Positions 63,808 through 64,000 of a DNA stretch of 64,000 bases are shown piece by piece; the first letter of the stretch is position 1; each line of letters begins with the position of its first letter. The notes beneath the pieces were generated by a model. The model made no database searches and was not told the origin of the DNA. It saw nothing but the letters and a program-made list of their open reading frames with translations. Origin of the DNA: CBDCVN01 sp965223045. Lineage in GTDB: Bacteria; Deinococcota; Deinococci; Deinococcales; Trueperaceae. The DNA is taken from assembly GCA_965223045.1 (NCBI GenBank), contig CBDCVN010000013.1, forward strand, positions 3,906,001-3,970,000. The letters are read 5' to 3'. The position numbers and the translations under genes were made by a program.

Positions 63808-64000
63808 TCTAAGTTTGTCTTCGACGAGGCTCCAGTATTTGAAGATGGTATGCCAGCTCATGGGAATACCTTTGTTACTCAAGGCTACATTTACGAGTAC
63901 GGTACACTTGAAGGTGGTAATGGTGTACTTGCTGATGGCAGCCCTGAATTCCCCGATAAAGTAATTGGTGAGTGGACATGTCGAGGTGTGTTTGTTGGTG
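63808..64000 (+). pseudogene. Lipoprotein gene, continuation after the IS nest
   Basis: In frame with 57720-57850 once the insertions are removed: KFVFDEAPVFEDGMPAHGNT, then TQGYIYEYGTLEGGNG and EFPDKVIGEWTCRGVFVG, running off the window. There is a single Cys near the end. Composition and pattern suggest a small beta-barrel. I have a vague memory of similar 'FPDKVIGxWTCRG' secreted proteins but cannot name a family. Confidence 0.8.

Overview
The window is AT-rich, gene-dense DNA from a diderm bacterium. Evidence for an outer membrane is a DUF1302-like beta-barrel, a LolA-like carrier and a chaperone/usher-like locus. SARP/BTAD regulators, a penicillin-acylase family hydrolase, adjacent accD-accA and an ffh-rpsP-khpA-rimM-trmD operon would fit a Deinococcota-like lineage. 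That placement is an inference; no rRNA is present to test it.

Layout. 1-10.3 kb: secreted protein (5' end outside the window), penicillin-acylase family hydrolase, Uma2 nuclease-like protein, truA, thioredoxin/NHL protein, a decayed toxin-antitoxin remnant, DUF368 polyprenyl-phosphate transporter, response regulator, phosphohexomutase. 10.3-13.5 kb: orphan EAD1-like domain, an IS1634-family element carrying a 161 bp MITE, and a broken methyltransferase. 13.7-20.2 kb: accA/accD, oligopeptide-type binding protein, response regulator-EAL protein. 20.6-25.8 kb: IS701, the ribosome/SRP operon and tRNA-Ile(GAT). 25.8-34.1 kb: HtrA-like protease, CAP lipoprotein, divergent chaperone/usher-like locus, SARP regulator. 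34.2-35.6 kb: dead IS630, IS3 and IS1 remnants. 35.8-49.5 kb: secreted protein, hypF with a double-SIS protein, ppk, aldo-keto reductase, MBL hydrolase, SARP-NTPase regulator, rnr, MTA/SAH nucleosidase. 49.5-57 kb: IS1, then an RND(MMPL)/LolA-like/outer-membrane-barrel operon whose first two genes are each split by a CTAG-targeting element. 57-64 kb: a nest of five insertion sequences. Two of them, at the left junction, split a lipoprotein gene.

Most mobile-element boundaries could be fixed to the base, because terminal inverted repeats, target duplications and uninterrupted copies are all visible. Three split genes (RND exporter, LolA-like protein, lipoprotein) rejoin in frame when the elements are removed.

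The most unusual global signal is a palindrome, CTCGAG, often extended to GCTCGAGC. By hand count it occurs about 39 times in host DNA and not once in roughly 12 kb of mobile DNA, reminiscent of the cyanobacterial HIP1 repeat. Other items worth a second look are the doubly broken exporter operon, two transposon families with non-autonomous derivatives that keep matching ends and target rules, an orphan EAD1 conflict-system adaptor domain with a duplicated leader, and a minimal internally deleted IS1634 element that still has an open frame.
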